Shown: in pieces, positions 26,632 through 37,590 of the stretch
Numbering within the stretch: the stretch's first letter is position 1
How the letters are laid out: each line of letters opens with the position of its first letter
Assembly (NCBI GenBank): GCA_031267135.1
Contig: JAIRZQ010000077.1
Coordinates: forward strand, 1-41,126
Length of the DNA stretch: 41,126 nucleotides
Source: Prevotellaceae bacterium
Lineage (GTDB): Bacteria; Bacteroidota; Bacteroidia; Bacteroidales; UBA932
Direction: 5' to 3'
Notes under the pieces: generated by a model
Database searches by the model: none
What the model saw: the letters and a program-made list of their open reading frames with translations, nothing else
Told to the model about the DNA's origin: nothing
Translations under genes and position numbers: made by a program

Positions 26632-26662
26632 TTTGTTGATAAATAAAAAATGTATAATTTTG
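26632..26662 (+). promoter_or_regulatory. Bacteroidota-type promoter upstream of the type IX secretion operon
   Basis: TTTG at 26632-26635, ~19 bp spacer, TAATTTTG (TAnnTTTG) at 26655-26662, ~44 nt before the GTG start. Confidence 0.6.
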
Positions 26663-26705
26663 CAGTTCAACTAATATAAAAAAGTTGATTTTTTGAATAG
26701 ATACA

Positions 26706-27638
26706 GTGGTAAAAAAACTAATAATGATAGCTATGTTGCTATGTGCAATAAGGTCGATGGCGCAACAGGACAGTTACTTAAGTCAAGGCGTTTTTAATTT
26801 GGGATACATAAATCCCGGAAGCTATGGCATTGATGATGATGGCTTGTTTTGCGCAACCGCTGTTAATCGTATCCAAATGCAGGATATGGATGGCTCGCCT
26901 GTTACTACAACATTGAATGTTAACGGGCCGCTCGGTTTCATAAACAGCGGGATCAGCATGTCGGTTTTTAATGATAAGATAGGCTATTTGACTACTCCCG
27001 GATTTAACCTGGGATATTCGTACATTTTCGAACTTTCGAAAGGCAAGCTTGGCGTAGGCGTGTCGCTTGGAATGATAAACAGCAAATTCGACTCAAGCGA
27101 CTGGCGATTGCCGGACGATCAGGCAGGAGATGTTGCGCTTCCCACGGGAGATGTAAACACAACAGCGTTTGATGCGGGATTAGGAGTATATTATACAAAC
27201 GATAAATTTTTTGCAGGACTGTCGTGCATGCACATAAATCGCACGGCAATAACAAAAACAAGCGAAAAAATAAAATTTGGAAGAACTTTTTACGCTGTGG
27301 CAGGGTACCGCTTAATATTCGGGTTTACGGATAATTATGAATTACGTCCATCCATTTATATGAGTACCGACTTGGGCGTTGGAAAATATACTGCAAATGC
27401 ACATTTATTTTACGAAAAAAAATATTGGGCAGGACTGTCATACAGGCTGGACGAAGCTGTAATTATTACAATAGGCTTGGAATTGATAAAGAATTTAAAG
27501 ATAGGCTATTCGTATGACTATTTTACAACAGACATAGAGAAATACGGCGGCGGCGCTCACGAATTTTTAGTGAGTTACCGCTTTTCAATATCAACAGGAA
27601 AAAGAAATAATCAACGTAAAAGTATTCGTTATTTATAA
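26706..27638 (+). CDS. porP: PorP/SprF family type IX secretion outer-membrane protein
   Basis: Signal peptide then QDSYLSQGVFNLGYINPGSYG..., beta-barrel pattern, immediately upstream of gldKLMN. Confidence 0.88.
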   Translation: MVKKLIMIAMLLCAIRSMAQQDSYLSQGVFNLGYINPGSYGIDDDGLFCATAVNRIQMQDMDGSPVTTTLNVNGPLGFINSGISMSVFNDKIGYLTTPGFNLGYSYIFELSKGKLGVGVSLGMINSKFDSSDWRLPDDQAGDVALPTGDVNTTAFDAGLGVYYTNDKFFAGLSCMHINRTAITKTSEKIKFGRTFYAVAGYRLIFGFTDNYELRPSIYMSTDLGVGKYTANAHLFYEKKYWAGLSYRLDEAVIITIGLELIKNLKIGYSYDYFTTDIEKYGGGAHEFLVSYRFSISTGKRNNQRKSIRYL

Positions 27639-27648
27639 AATTAATAAT

Positions 27649-29019
27649 ATGAGAAAATTATTAGCACTAAACATTTTAATGTGTGTATTACTGAGTGGAT
27701 TAATGACAGGATGTTCGCTGTTCAAAAAAGGAAGCGGCAATAATCTTGGCGGATCATGGACTCCCCATGATAAGCAAAAAGTTCAAGGGATGTCCGGCAT
27801 GAAACGAACTGAAATTCCGCCAAGAGGAATGGTGCTCGTACCCGGAGGGCATTACGTGGTAGGAGCAAGCGACGAAGATATAATGCTGTCGTTCAACAAT
27901 GATCCGCGTACCGAAACCGTAGATGCTTTCTGGATGGATCAAACAGAAATCACAAATTACGAATATCGTGATTTTGTAAGTTATGTAAAAGAATATAATT
28001 TGCGAAAACGGCTCGGACAGGAATTTGAAGAATTTCTCGTTGTTGAGGACGAAGATGGAACGCCTCTCGACGAACCTCTTATAAACTGGAGAGAAAGAGT
28101 GAACTATAAAGACCAGAGCATACGCGAAATCATAAACGAATTTAATATTTCGGGCGAAGAAGCTTTGATTGGAAAAAAGGAATATGACGTACGCACATTG
28201 ATTTACGAATGGCAGTTTATTGATTTTAACAAGGCAGCACAAGGTATCTGGAATCCGGAAACAAAATCATACGAAGGGACTATTATAAATGACGAAGGAG
28301 AAGAAGTCGAAATAAAAAATCGAGGCGATTTCATTACCAGAAATTCAACATACATTTACCCCGATACGCTTTGTTGGATGCGTGACTTTAAATTTACATA
28401 TAACGAACCTTTCATGATTCGTTACTTTTGGCATCCCGCATACAATCATTATCCCGTTGTAGGAATATCGTGGCAACAAGCATTAGCTTACTGTAATTTC
28501 AGAACCGAAACGGAAATACACCGTAAAGGCGAGTCTCCTCATCATTATCGTCTTCCAACCGAAGTTGAATGGGAATATGCAGCTCGCGGCGGACTTCCAA
28601 TGCAGGCATATCCGTGGGGCGGACCTTATACTACAAACAGAAGCGGATGCTTCCTTGCAAACTTTAAACCGCAACGCGGAAAATATGACCTCGATGGAGG
28701 AGTGAGAACATTACCTGTCGGTTCGTATGAACCAAACGATTTCGGACTTTATGACATGGCCGGCAATGTTGCGGAATGGACAAACAACGCATTCGACGAA
28801 AATGCATATTCGTTCTATCACGACTTGTCGCCTACCTATGCATACAATGCTAAAAAATCAGATCCGCCTGCATTGAAACGCAAGGTAATACGCGGTGGTT
28901 CGTGGAAAGATATTGCTTATTATCTGCAATGCGGCTCGCGTACATTCGAATATCAGGACAAATCACGTTCATATATAGGATTTCGTTGTGTAAGGTCATA
29001 TATGGGAGTACATAAATAA
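27649..29019 (+). CDS. gldK: GldK/PorK type IX secretion lipoprotein (SUMF1/FGE-like fold)
   Basis: Lipobox LMTGCSLFKKG; GMVLVPGGHYVVGASDED, RLPTEVEWEYAARGGL, GNVAEWTNNAF, VIRGGSWKD. Confidence 0.95.
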   Translation: MRKLLALNILMCVLLSGLMTGCSLFKKGSGNNLGGSWTPHDKQKVQGMSGMKRTEIPPRGMVLVPGGHYVVGASDEDIMLSFNNDPRTETVDAFWMDQTEITNYEYRDFVSYVKEYNLRKRLGQEFEEFLVVEDEDGTPLDEPLINWRERVNYKDQSIREIINEFNISGEEALIGKKEYDVRTLIYEWQFIDFNKAAQGIWNPETKSYEGTIINDEGEEVEIKNRGDFITRNSTYIYPDTLCWMRDFKFTYNEPFMIRYFWHPAYNHYPVVGISWQQALAYCNFRTETEIHRKGESPHHYRLPTEVEWEYAARGGLPMQAYPWGGPYTTNRSGCFLANFKPQRGKYDLDGGVRTLPVGSYEPNDFGLYDMAGNVAEWTNNAFDENAYSFYHDLSPTYAYNAKKSDPPALKRKVIRGGSWKDIAYYLQCGSRTFEYQDKSRSYIGFRCVRSYMGVHK

Positions 29020-29047
29020 AATTAACTTATTAAAATATCAAAAAACT

Positions 29048-29980
29048 ATGGTGAATTTTTTCGACAAACCGGCTTTTCAAAAATTAATCCACGTTGCGTA
29101 TGGATTAGGGGCAGCGCTTGTTATTATTGGCGCTCTGTTTAAACTTCAACACTGGACAGGAGCAGGAATAATGCTTTCTATCGGTATGATGACCGAATTT
29201 TTCATTTTTATTTTATCTGCACTTGAAACCATGCCTAAAAAGTATAGCTGGGAAAATGTGTATCCCGAATTGGAAATGTCAACAAAAGATGTTGCTAAAT
29301 CGGATAAAAAAAATAACTCAGGCTCTCTGCTGGATTTAAATTTCAATATAGACAAAACACAGATAGATAGCATAAAAAATGGACTTACAAGACTGGATGA
29401 TTCTCTTAAAAATATGGCATCGCTGACTGCCGTTTCACAAGGTTCACAACAACTGGCTACTACGTTGATTAATGCAAATCAAGCTGTTGCAAATGTAACG
29501 CATACATCTGACGCATTAAGCGAAACGTATGCTTCTACAGCAAAAATCGTATCTTCGTTTGCACATGAAACTCAAACAGGAATAGAAAATTCCAAAAAAG
29601 CAATGACTGTTTATGGCGAGCACATAAATACATTGAATAAAAATATAGGAGCAATAAATTCAACCGTTGAACATCAATTGGCATCGCTTAACAAAACCAT
29701 CGGCGCAGTAAATTCATCGTTTGAACTGCAACTGAATAACCTGAATAAGACAATAGGAAACGTAACAGTATCATTTGAACAACAATTAAAGGACAATCAG
29801 CAATACAGACAAACATACGGAATGCTGAACAATGAAGTTGTATCGTTAGTTTCGGATGTAAAAAAATCCGTCCAGTCGTCAACGGAATTATCACTGCAAA
29901 TGAAATCGCTTACCGAAAATGTATCAAGATTAAATTCGGTTTATGGAAATATGTTAACAGCAATAACAAATTTAAGATAA
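29048..29980 (+). CDS. gldL: GldL/PorL type IX secretion motor protein
   Basis: Two N-terminal TM helices (HVAYGLGAALVIIGALFKLQHWTGAGIMLSIGMMTEFFIFILSAL) and a coiled-coil tail. Confidence 0.95.
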   Translation: MVNFFDKPAFQKLIHVAYGLGAALVIIGALFKLQHWTGAGIMLSIGMMTEFFIFILSALETMPKKYSWENVYPELEMSTKDVAKSDKKNNSGSLLDLNFNIDKTQIDSIKNGLTRLDDSLKNMASLTAVSQGSQQLATTLINANQAVANVTHTSDALSETYASTAKIVSSFAHETQTGIENSKKAMTVYGEHINTLNKNIGAINSTVEHQLASLNKTIGAVNSSFELQLNNLNKTIGNVTVSFEQQLKDNQQYRQTYGMLNNEVVSLVSDVKKSVQSSTELSLQMKSLTENVSRLNSVYGNMLTAITNLR

Positions 29981-29988
29981 AATAAAAA

Positions 29989-31563
29989 ATGGCACAAGGA
30001 ATTTTAAGTCCCCGACAGCGAATGATAAATATGATGTATTTGGTGCTGACAGCAATGCTGGCGCTGAATGTGTCAAACGAAGTACTTGATGCATTTGAAA
30101 CTATAGAAAGCAGATTCGGGCAATCTATAGATATTGTTAAGCAAAACAATGAAAGTAAATTCAATAGTTTTGATATTGCTGCCGAAAATTCATCTGTTGA
30201 AAAAGTTAAACCGTGGAAAGATAAGGCTCAAACCGTAAAAGCAAAAACACATGAGTTAACTTCTTATATTGATTCCTTGAAAAAGGAACTCATATTCGCT
30301 GCAGATGGCAAAAAAGCCCGTATTTATGACGGCGATTTCAGCAAATACAAACTTGACAACAGAGAAAATACGGATGTGGGAACTCAACTTTTATATGGAA
30401 ATGAAGAGTCGGAAGGCTGCGGTTATGATTTAAGAAGAAAAATTGAAACGTATAAAATCGAACTTACCGAAATACTGTCGGACACGGAAAACGGTAAAAA
30501 ATTGATTTCTACTATACAAGGAATGCTCAAAACAGATGATGTTGATGAAGGTCTTGAAGGCAGTAAAGATTGGGTATATGCAACGTTTTACAATGCTCCC
30601 GCAATTTCCGATCTGGCTATATTGTCGTCAATATCGTTAGACGTGCGCAACTGTGAAGATCAAATGATGAACTATTTACTTGGAGAAATAGATGCATCGT
30701 CATTCAAGTTTTCCAATCTCATGGTTGCCGTTATTCCAAATTCAAGGTATATCATTAAGGGAACTCCGCTTGAAACGGAAATATTTCTGGCGGCATACGA
30801 CCCAAGCGTTAAGCCTACGGCACGAATCGGAGGAATGAATTTTGACTCGGACGAGCAGGGTAAAATCTTGTACAAAAGTACGCAGAATTCCGTAGGCATG
30901 CATCATCTTTCGGGAATAGTTGAATACCCGGGACCGGATGGACTGGAACAGGTACCTTTTGATTTTCCATATCAGGTAGGAGAAGCGGCTGCAGTAATAT
31001 CACCCACAAAGATGAACGTGTTTTATCTCGGAGTTGATAATCCTGTTGAAATTTCGGTTTCGGGAGTACCTCAGGAAAAAATTTCGCCATCGTGTGTAGG
31101 CGGACAGCTTCGTAAAGAAGGCGCAGGTTATATCGTAACCCCAAATACCGGAAGCAGAACTTGTGAAATATCGGTATCGGCTGAAGTTAACGGAGTACGC
31201 CAGCAAATGAAAACGCAAGTATTTCGCGTTAAAAAGCTTCCTACGCCAAATGCAGCTGTTAGCGGCGTCACGGGAAAGTCGGCAACACGAAGCGAGCTTG
31301 CATCATCGCAGGGATTGCTTGCGAAAATGCCGGATGACTTTGAATTTGATTTGAAATATACTGTTACATCGTTCAGAGTTAGCGTTACAGGCAGCGGCGG
31401 ATACGAAAAGGAAGAACCTTCAAACGGGGCATATTTTTCAACCGCACAAAAAACACTGTTCAATAATTTAAGAACGGGACAGCGCGTATTTATTTCAGAC
31501 ATAAAGGCTACAGGACCCGGCGGAGCAGTTGATTTGGCAACATTAGACATAAGAATAAAATAA
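29989..31563 (+). CDS. gldM: GldM/PorM type IX secretion motor protein
   Basis: MAQGILSPRQRMINMMYLVLTAMLALNVSNEVLDAFETI start and a periplasmic domain typical of the family. Confidence 0.96.
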   Translation: MAQGILSPRQRMINMMYLVLTAMLALNVSNEVLDAFETIESRFGQSIDIVKQNNESKFNSFDIAAENSSVEKVKPWKDKAQTVKAKTHELTSYIDSLKKELIFAADGKKARIYDGDFSKYKLDNRENTDVGTQLLYGNEESEGCGYDLRRKIETYKIELTEILSDTENGKKLISTIQGMLKTDDVDEGLEGSKDWVYATFYNAPAISDLAILSSISLDVRNCEDQMMNYLLGEIDASSFKFSNLMVAVIPNSRYIIKGTPLETEIFLAAYDPSVKPTARIGGMNFDSDEQGKILYKSTQNSVGMHHLSGIVEYPGPDGLEQVPFDFPYQVGEAAAVISPTKMNVFYLGVDNPVEISVSGVPQEKISPSCVGGQLRKEGAGYIVTPNTGSRTCEISVSAEVNGVRQQMKTQVFRVKKLPTPNAAVSGVTGKSATRSELASSQGLLAKMPDDFEFDLKYTVTSFRVSVTGSGGYEKEEPSNGAYFSTAQKTLFNNLRTGQRVFISDIKATGPGGAVDLATLDIRIK

Positions 31564-31573
31564 ATTTGAGATT

Positions 31574-32479
31574 ATGAAAAATAATATTTTACTTATAATT
31601 TTAGGATTAACTTTTTCATTTGCTGCATTTGCGCAGGAAAATTTTAATCCGACACAGAATTCCGGACAGCAAAATGAAAAGAAAATGCTTGTTGCAGGAA
31701 CAAATCTTCCCAAAAAAAACCTTAAAGAGCGCAACGTTGTTCCCTATCCGGAAACGGAAGAAGCCGATGTAGTGTGGCAGCGTAAAATATGGCGCGCAGT
31801 CGAACTAAGCGAAAAAATAAATCATCCCTTATATTTTCCGACAATCGAAACTAACGTTCATAAAAGTTTCATACAAACTCTGATAGAAGGAATAGAAAAA
31901 GGCGAAATAGTAGCTTACAACGAAGAATACACGGATACTCTTACAATAAAAGATATTCGCGAACAGTTTGATGCGCAAGACAGAGAATATGTTGACGAAA
32001 AATTGGATGGTTCGGGCGACACAACAATTTTTGTAAAAGGAACTTTCAACTGGGGAGATGTTAAGGAATTACTTATAACCGAAGAATGGTTTTTCGACAA
32101 GCGCTATTCTCAAATGTTTGTACGCATAGTAGGAATTTGCCCTGTTCGGGTATTTCAACGTGCAATTATAACAGCTGATGGCGACGAAGAAAAAACAAGC
32201 GAATATTCAAAAAAACAGCTGTTTTGGATATATTATCCGGATGCGCGTAAATATCTGGCAAAAACGGTATGTTACACATCAAAAAACGAAGCTGCGCCAA
32301 TGTCATACGATGACGTATTTCAAAGACGAAAATTCTCATCACGCATAATTTCCGAAGGGCTATCAATGAACAACCGTCATGTTGACGATTACAGCCGTTC
32401 GGGATTGGAATCAATGCTCGAATCGGAACGTTTGGAAAGAGAAATCATAAATACCGAACACGATTTTTGGGAATATTGA
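31574..32479 (+). CDS. gldN: GldN/PorN type IX secretion protein
   Basis: ADVVWQRKIWRAVELSEKINHPLYFP...IREQFDAQDREYVDE...LLITEEWFFDKRYSQMFVRIVGICPV. Confidence 0.95.
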   Translation: MKNNILLIILGLTFSFAAFAQENFNPTQNSGQQNEKKMLVAGTNLPKKNLKERNVVPYPETEEADVVWQRKIWRAVELSEKINHPLYFPTIETNVHKSFIQTLIEGIEKGEIVAYNEEYTDTLTIKDIREQFDAQDREYVDEKLDGSGDTTIFVKGTFNWGDVKELLITEEWFFDKRYSQMFVRIVGICPVRVFQRAIITADGDEEKTSEYSKKQLFWIYYPDARKYLAKTVCYTSKNEAAPMSYDDVFQRRKFSSRIISEGLSMNNRHVDDYSRSGLESMLESERLEREIINTEHDFWEY

Positions 32480-32580
32480 TTTGTTTATTTTACGCTTATT
32501 TTGTAAATTTTTTCATAGTTATTTTTTGAAATGTCTAAAAAGCCAAATGACTTTTTAGACATTTTAATTCAGATTTCAGC

Positions 32581-32931
32581 ATGAAAAACAACGACTGGAA
32601 ATCACGATTAAACATTGTGTATTCAACAAGTACCGATTATCAATACGAGTTGAAGAATACAGGCGATGAACAGCAAACACTGTTGCCTCGCCTGCAAAAT
32701 CTTACAGTGTGCCTTGACAGAAAACAGCGCAAAGGTAAAAAAGTTACTCTTGTTACAGGTTTTATAGGCACAGCCGAAGATTTGAAAAATCTCGGCAAAG
32801 AGCTTAAAACAAAATGCAGCACGGGCGGCTCTATTAAAGACGGAGAAATAATCATTCAGGGAGATTTCTGCAATAAAGTGCTGGAACTGCTGACAAAAGC
32901 AGGCTACAAAGCAAAACGCTCAGGCGGTTAA
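32581..32931 (+). CDS. SUI1/YciH-family translation factor-like protein
   Basis: LTVCLDRKQRKGKKVTLVTGFIGTAEDLKNLGKELKTKCSTGGSIKDGEIIIQGD is the SUI1 domain. Confidence 0.92.
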   Translation: MKNNDWKSRLNIVYSTSTDYQYELKNTGDEQQTLLPRLQNLTVCLDRKQRKGKKVTLVTGFIGTAEDLKNLGKELKTKCSTGGSIKDGEIIIQGDFCNKVLELLTKAGYKAKRSGG

Positions 32932-32949
32932 TTTATTACACATATAAAA

Positions 32950-33774
32950 ATGCAGGTAATTTGCGATTACATATCAAAACGGCAGCCATACAACAGCGAT
33001 TGTACATGCAGTGACATGCAGACATGTATTAATATCGACATTGATGCTTATGCTGACAAGGCAACAGCATCAATGAAAATATTCGACAGTAAATCGAATT
33101 TACTGCATGCAGGCACAATCGCAAAAATGCCGTTAAATGCATATATTGCCGACAGAGAAACCACAAGCTGGACAGTTTCGGGCTTATTGATGATTTATAT
33201 TGTGGCGCTTATATTGGCGAAAAAATACATGCCGGTATTTGGAATTGTTTTGTTTGCAAACAAAAATAAAAACATAACCTATCGTGATTTTTCGCACGGT
33301 TTTACACAAACGGCAAATCTGCTTGCAGTTTTTTCAATGTTTACGGTATCGATATTTTTTTATTTAGTTGAATTGCGTATTGGCACAACGCATAAAATAC
33401 CATTGGAGCTTTTTGCAATTATTGCTGCCGGCGTATGTTTTTATGTGTTTTTTAAACTGACTGTTATAAAAATTATCGGATATGTTTCTGAAAACAGTGA
33501 ATTAAAAAGTAAATTATTTGCTGTAGAAATAATTATTTTAAGTATTTACGGATTGTTCTCGGGATTTTTTTTAACTTTATGTTTTTCAAGCCCTTCAAAC
33601 AGCATAAATATTTGGTTAACAGTAATTTCCATAATTATAATATTGTTGTATTTATTCAAAACAGCAAAAATTACAATGATTTTTATTGCCGAAAAAATTT
33701 CACCATTCTTTTTGATTTTGTACCTTTGCGCTATCGAAATATTGCCTGCATGGCTTATTATTGATTTTTTATAG
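32950..33774 (+). CDS. DUF4271-like integral membrane protein
   Basis: 274 aa with several TM segments, located next to hemD as is common in Bacteroidota. Confidence 0.7.
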   Translation: MQVICDYISKRQPYNSDCTCSDMQTCINIDIDAYADKATASMKIFDSKSNLLHAGTIAKMPLNAYIADRETTSWTVSGLLMIYIVALILAKKYMPVFGIVLFANKNKNITYRDFSHGFTQTANLLAVFSMFTVSIFFYLVELRIGTTHKIPLELFAIIAAGVCFYVFFKLTVIKIIGYVSENSELKSKLFAVEIIILSIYGLFSGFFLTLCFSSPSNSINIWLTVISIIIILLYLFKTAKITMIFIAEKISPFFLILYLCAIEILPAWLIIDFL

Positions 33775-33785
33775 AGAAAATTAAG

Positions 33786-34526
33786 ATGAAAATACAAAAA
33801 ATACTAATATCCCAAGCCGAACCTACAGAAAAATCTCCATATAGCGATTTAGAAGAAACTTTTGATATAGAAGTTACTTTCAAGCCGCTTATACAGATAG
33901 AAGGAGTTACTGTTAAAGAATTTCGTCATCAGCGTGTCGAAATATTGTCGCATACGGCAATTGTTTTCACGGCACGTACTGCGGTAGATCATTTTTTTCG
34001 CATTTGCGAAGAATTGAGAATAGTCATACCCGAATCGATGAAGTATTTCTGTGCAACAGAAGCAATTGCCCTGTACCTGCAAAAATATATTGTTTACAGA
34101 AAACGCAAAATATTTTTTGGGACAGGAAGTATCGACAGCATAATGAGACTTATAAGTTCAAAACACAAAACCAATAAATTTCTGCTTGCGTTTAACAATA
34201 ATCATAAAACAGATCTGTCGGATGCTTTTGTAAATGCAAAACTTGATTATACCGAAGCAATACTTTACAAAACAATAAACGCCGACATGAAAAAATTTTC
34301 GCTGAAAGATTACGATATACTTGTGTTTTACAGTCCCGCAGATGTTAAATCATTCGTTGAAAATTATCCGCGTTTTAAGCAAAATGATAAAATTATTGTA
34401 ACGTTCGGAACTGCAACGGCAAAAGCTGCCGAAGATGCAAAATTAAACGTTACAATTAAAGCTCCGACGCCTGAAATGCCATCAATAAAAACAGCGCTCG
34501 AAAAATTTTTGAAACAGCAAAAATAA
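33786..34526 (+). CDS. hemD: Uroporphyrinogen-III synthase family protein
   Basis: IVFTARTAVDHFFRICEEL...FGTATAKAAEDAKLNVTIKAPTPEMPSIKTALEKFL. Confidence 0.8.
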   Translation: MKIQKILISQAEPTEKSPYSDLEETFDIEVTFKPLIQIEGVTVKEFRHQRVEILSHTAIVFTARTAVDHFFRICEELRIVIPESMKYFCATEAIALYLQKYIVYRKRKIFFGTGSIDSIMRLISSKHKTNKFLLAFNNNHKTDLSDAFVNAKLDYTEAILYKTINADMKKFSLKDYDILVFYSPADVKSFVENYPRFKQNDKIIVTFGTATAKAAEDAKLNVTIKAPTPEMPSIKTALEKFLKQQK

Positions 34527-34551
34527 TAATAACACATAATAGACGTTTATT

Positions 34552-35004
34552 GTGCAAATCAATAAACACAGACGGATGCAGCAGTATCGCAGATATTTTT
34601 TCAAAAAAAACGAACGTCTATGCCTTCGCAAAGATATAGAAAACGTTATGTGCAACGGTAAAAAATTTTTAACATATCCGTTTCTTGTCAATTATGTGAT
34701 TAAAGATGCTCAAGGCAGTGAAACAACAAAAATTGCAATATCTGTTGCAAAACGAAATTTCAAAAAGGCTGTTGACAGAAATTTATTGAAACGGCGAATC
34801 CGCGAAGCGTACAGGAAACATAAGCACAACTGTCCGGCTGATACTGCCTGCAACACGCAAAAGATTATAAATGCAATCATAATATATGTGCCAAAAGAAA
34901 AATTGTCATACGGAGAAATCGAAAAAGGAATTATCAGGGCGCTTGAAAACCTTGCAAAAAATATTGAAAACGACAGTAATATTTCCATTCATCCTGCTGA
35001 TTAA
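34552..35004 (+). CDS. rnpA: Ribonuclease P protein component
   Basis: [29 protein letters not shown]...[32 protein letters not shown]. Confidence 0.93.
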   Translation: MQINKHRRMQQYRRYFFKKNERLCLRKDIENVMCNGKKFLTYPFLVNYVIKDAQGSETTKIAISVAKRNFKKAVDRNLLKRRIREAYRKHKHNCPADTACNTQKIINAIIIYVPKEKLSYGEIEKGIIRALENLAKNIENDSNISIHPAD

Positions 35005-35185
35005 GTTTTATCAGATTTGTTTGTCTCCATTGAAACCGCCAACATGCAGGTTTACTCCTACCTGTTCGGAATATGCGCTTATTGCATTAAAAAAGCATGG
35101 ATTAATAAAAGGATTATGGCTTACTGCAAAACGCATTTTATCGTGTCATCCATGGGGAAGAAGCGGTTATGATCCGGTTCCTTAA
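34886..35185 (+). CDS. yidD: YidD membrane protein insertion efficiency factor (start uncertain, probably downstream)
   Basis: [63 protein letters not shown]. Overlaps the rnpA 3' end. Confidence 0.92.
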   Translation: MCQKKNCHTEKSKKELSGRLKTLQKILKTTVIFPFILLIKFYQICLSPLKPPTCRFTPTCSEYALIALKKHGLIKGLWLTAKRILSCHPWGRSGYDPVP

Positions 35186-35347
35186 TCAGTCGTTATTGCT
35201 CAAATTGCTTATTAACAATAAGTTTATTATGAAAATGCTTCTATCCGTTAATTTATAAAAACACATTAAGTTTTATATTATTTATCCATGTTTTTGTATA
35301 ATATATTGCAAAGATATAAATTGTTTTTTAGCAAAAATACTAAAAAG

Positions 35348-35383
35348 AAAAGAGACTGCCTCAAATTAGGCAATCTCTTTTTT
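35348..35383 (-). terminator. Intrinsic terminator downstream of groEL
   Basis: AAAGAGActGCCT-caaatt-AGGCAaTCTCTTTTTT hairpin. Confidence 0.7.
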
Positions 35384-35405
35384 AATAATCGTAATAGTTT
35401 GATTT

Positions 35406-37061
<1,656 letters not shown>

Positions 37062-37077
37062 TTAAAAAATGTTTGAA

Positions 37078-37359
37078 TTAAACTATTGCCAAAATATCGC
37101 TTTGTTTCATTATAAGATAGTCAACGCCATCGATATTAATCTCCGTACCTGCATATTTTCCGTACAGCACTTCGTCGCCTGCTTTAACTTCCATTACAAC
37201 GTCTTTTGTACCGTTACCTACAGCAACAATAATTCCGCGTTGTGGTTTTTCCTTAGCCGAGTCAGGAATATAAATTCCGCTTGCTGTTCTTTCTTCGGCA
37301 GCCTTTGGTTCTATTACCACTCTGTCTGCCAGTGGTTTAATGTTAATTTGTTTGCTCAT
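37078..37359 (-). CDS. groES: Co-chaperonin GroES
   Basis: [42 protein letters not shown]. Confidence 0.97.
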   Translation of the reverse strand: MSKQINIKPLADRVVIEPKAAEERTASGIYIPDSAKEKPQRGIIVAVGNGTKDVVMEVKAGDEVLYGKYAGTEINIDGVDYLIMKQSDILAIV

Positions 37360-37590
37360 ATTAATATTATTTTTAAATTAATTTATTTTGTTTATTTTAT
37401 ATTTTTCAGTTCGACTTTCGACATATTAACCAAACAGAAAGTATGCCAAAGTAATTTATGACAAAAATACTGAAATTTTTTCAGAAAATTGCAATTATTG
37501 CATGTCGAAAAATGACATATTGTCGTGTTTCGAGGTTTTCAATTTTCCGACATTTCAAACTTTATCGTATCTTTGTGAAAATTAATAAAT

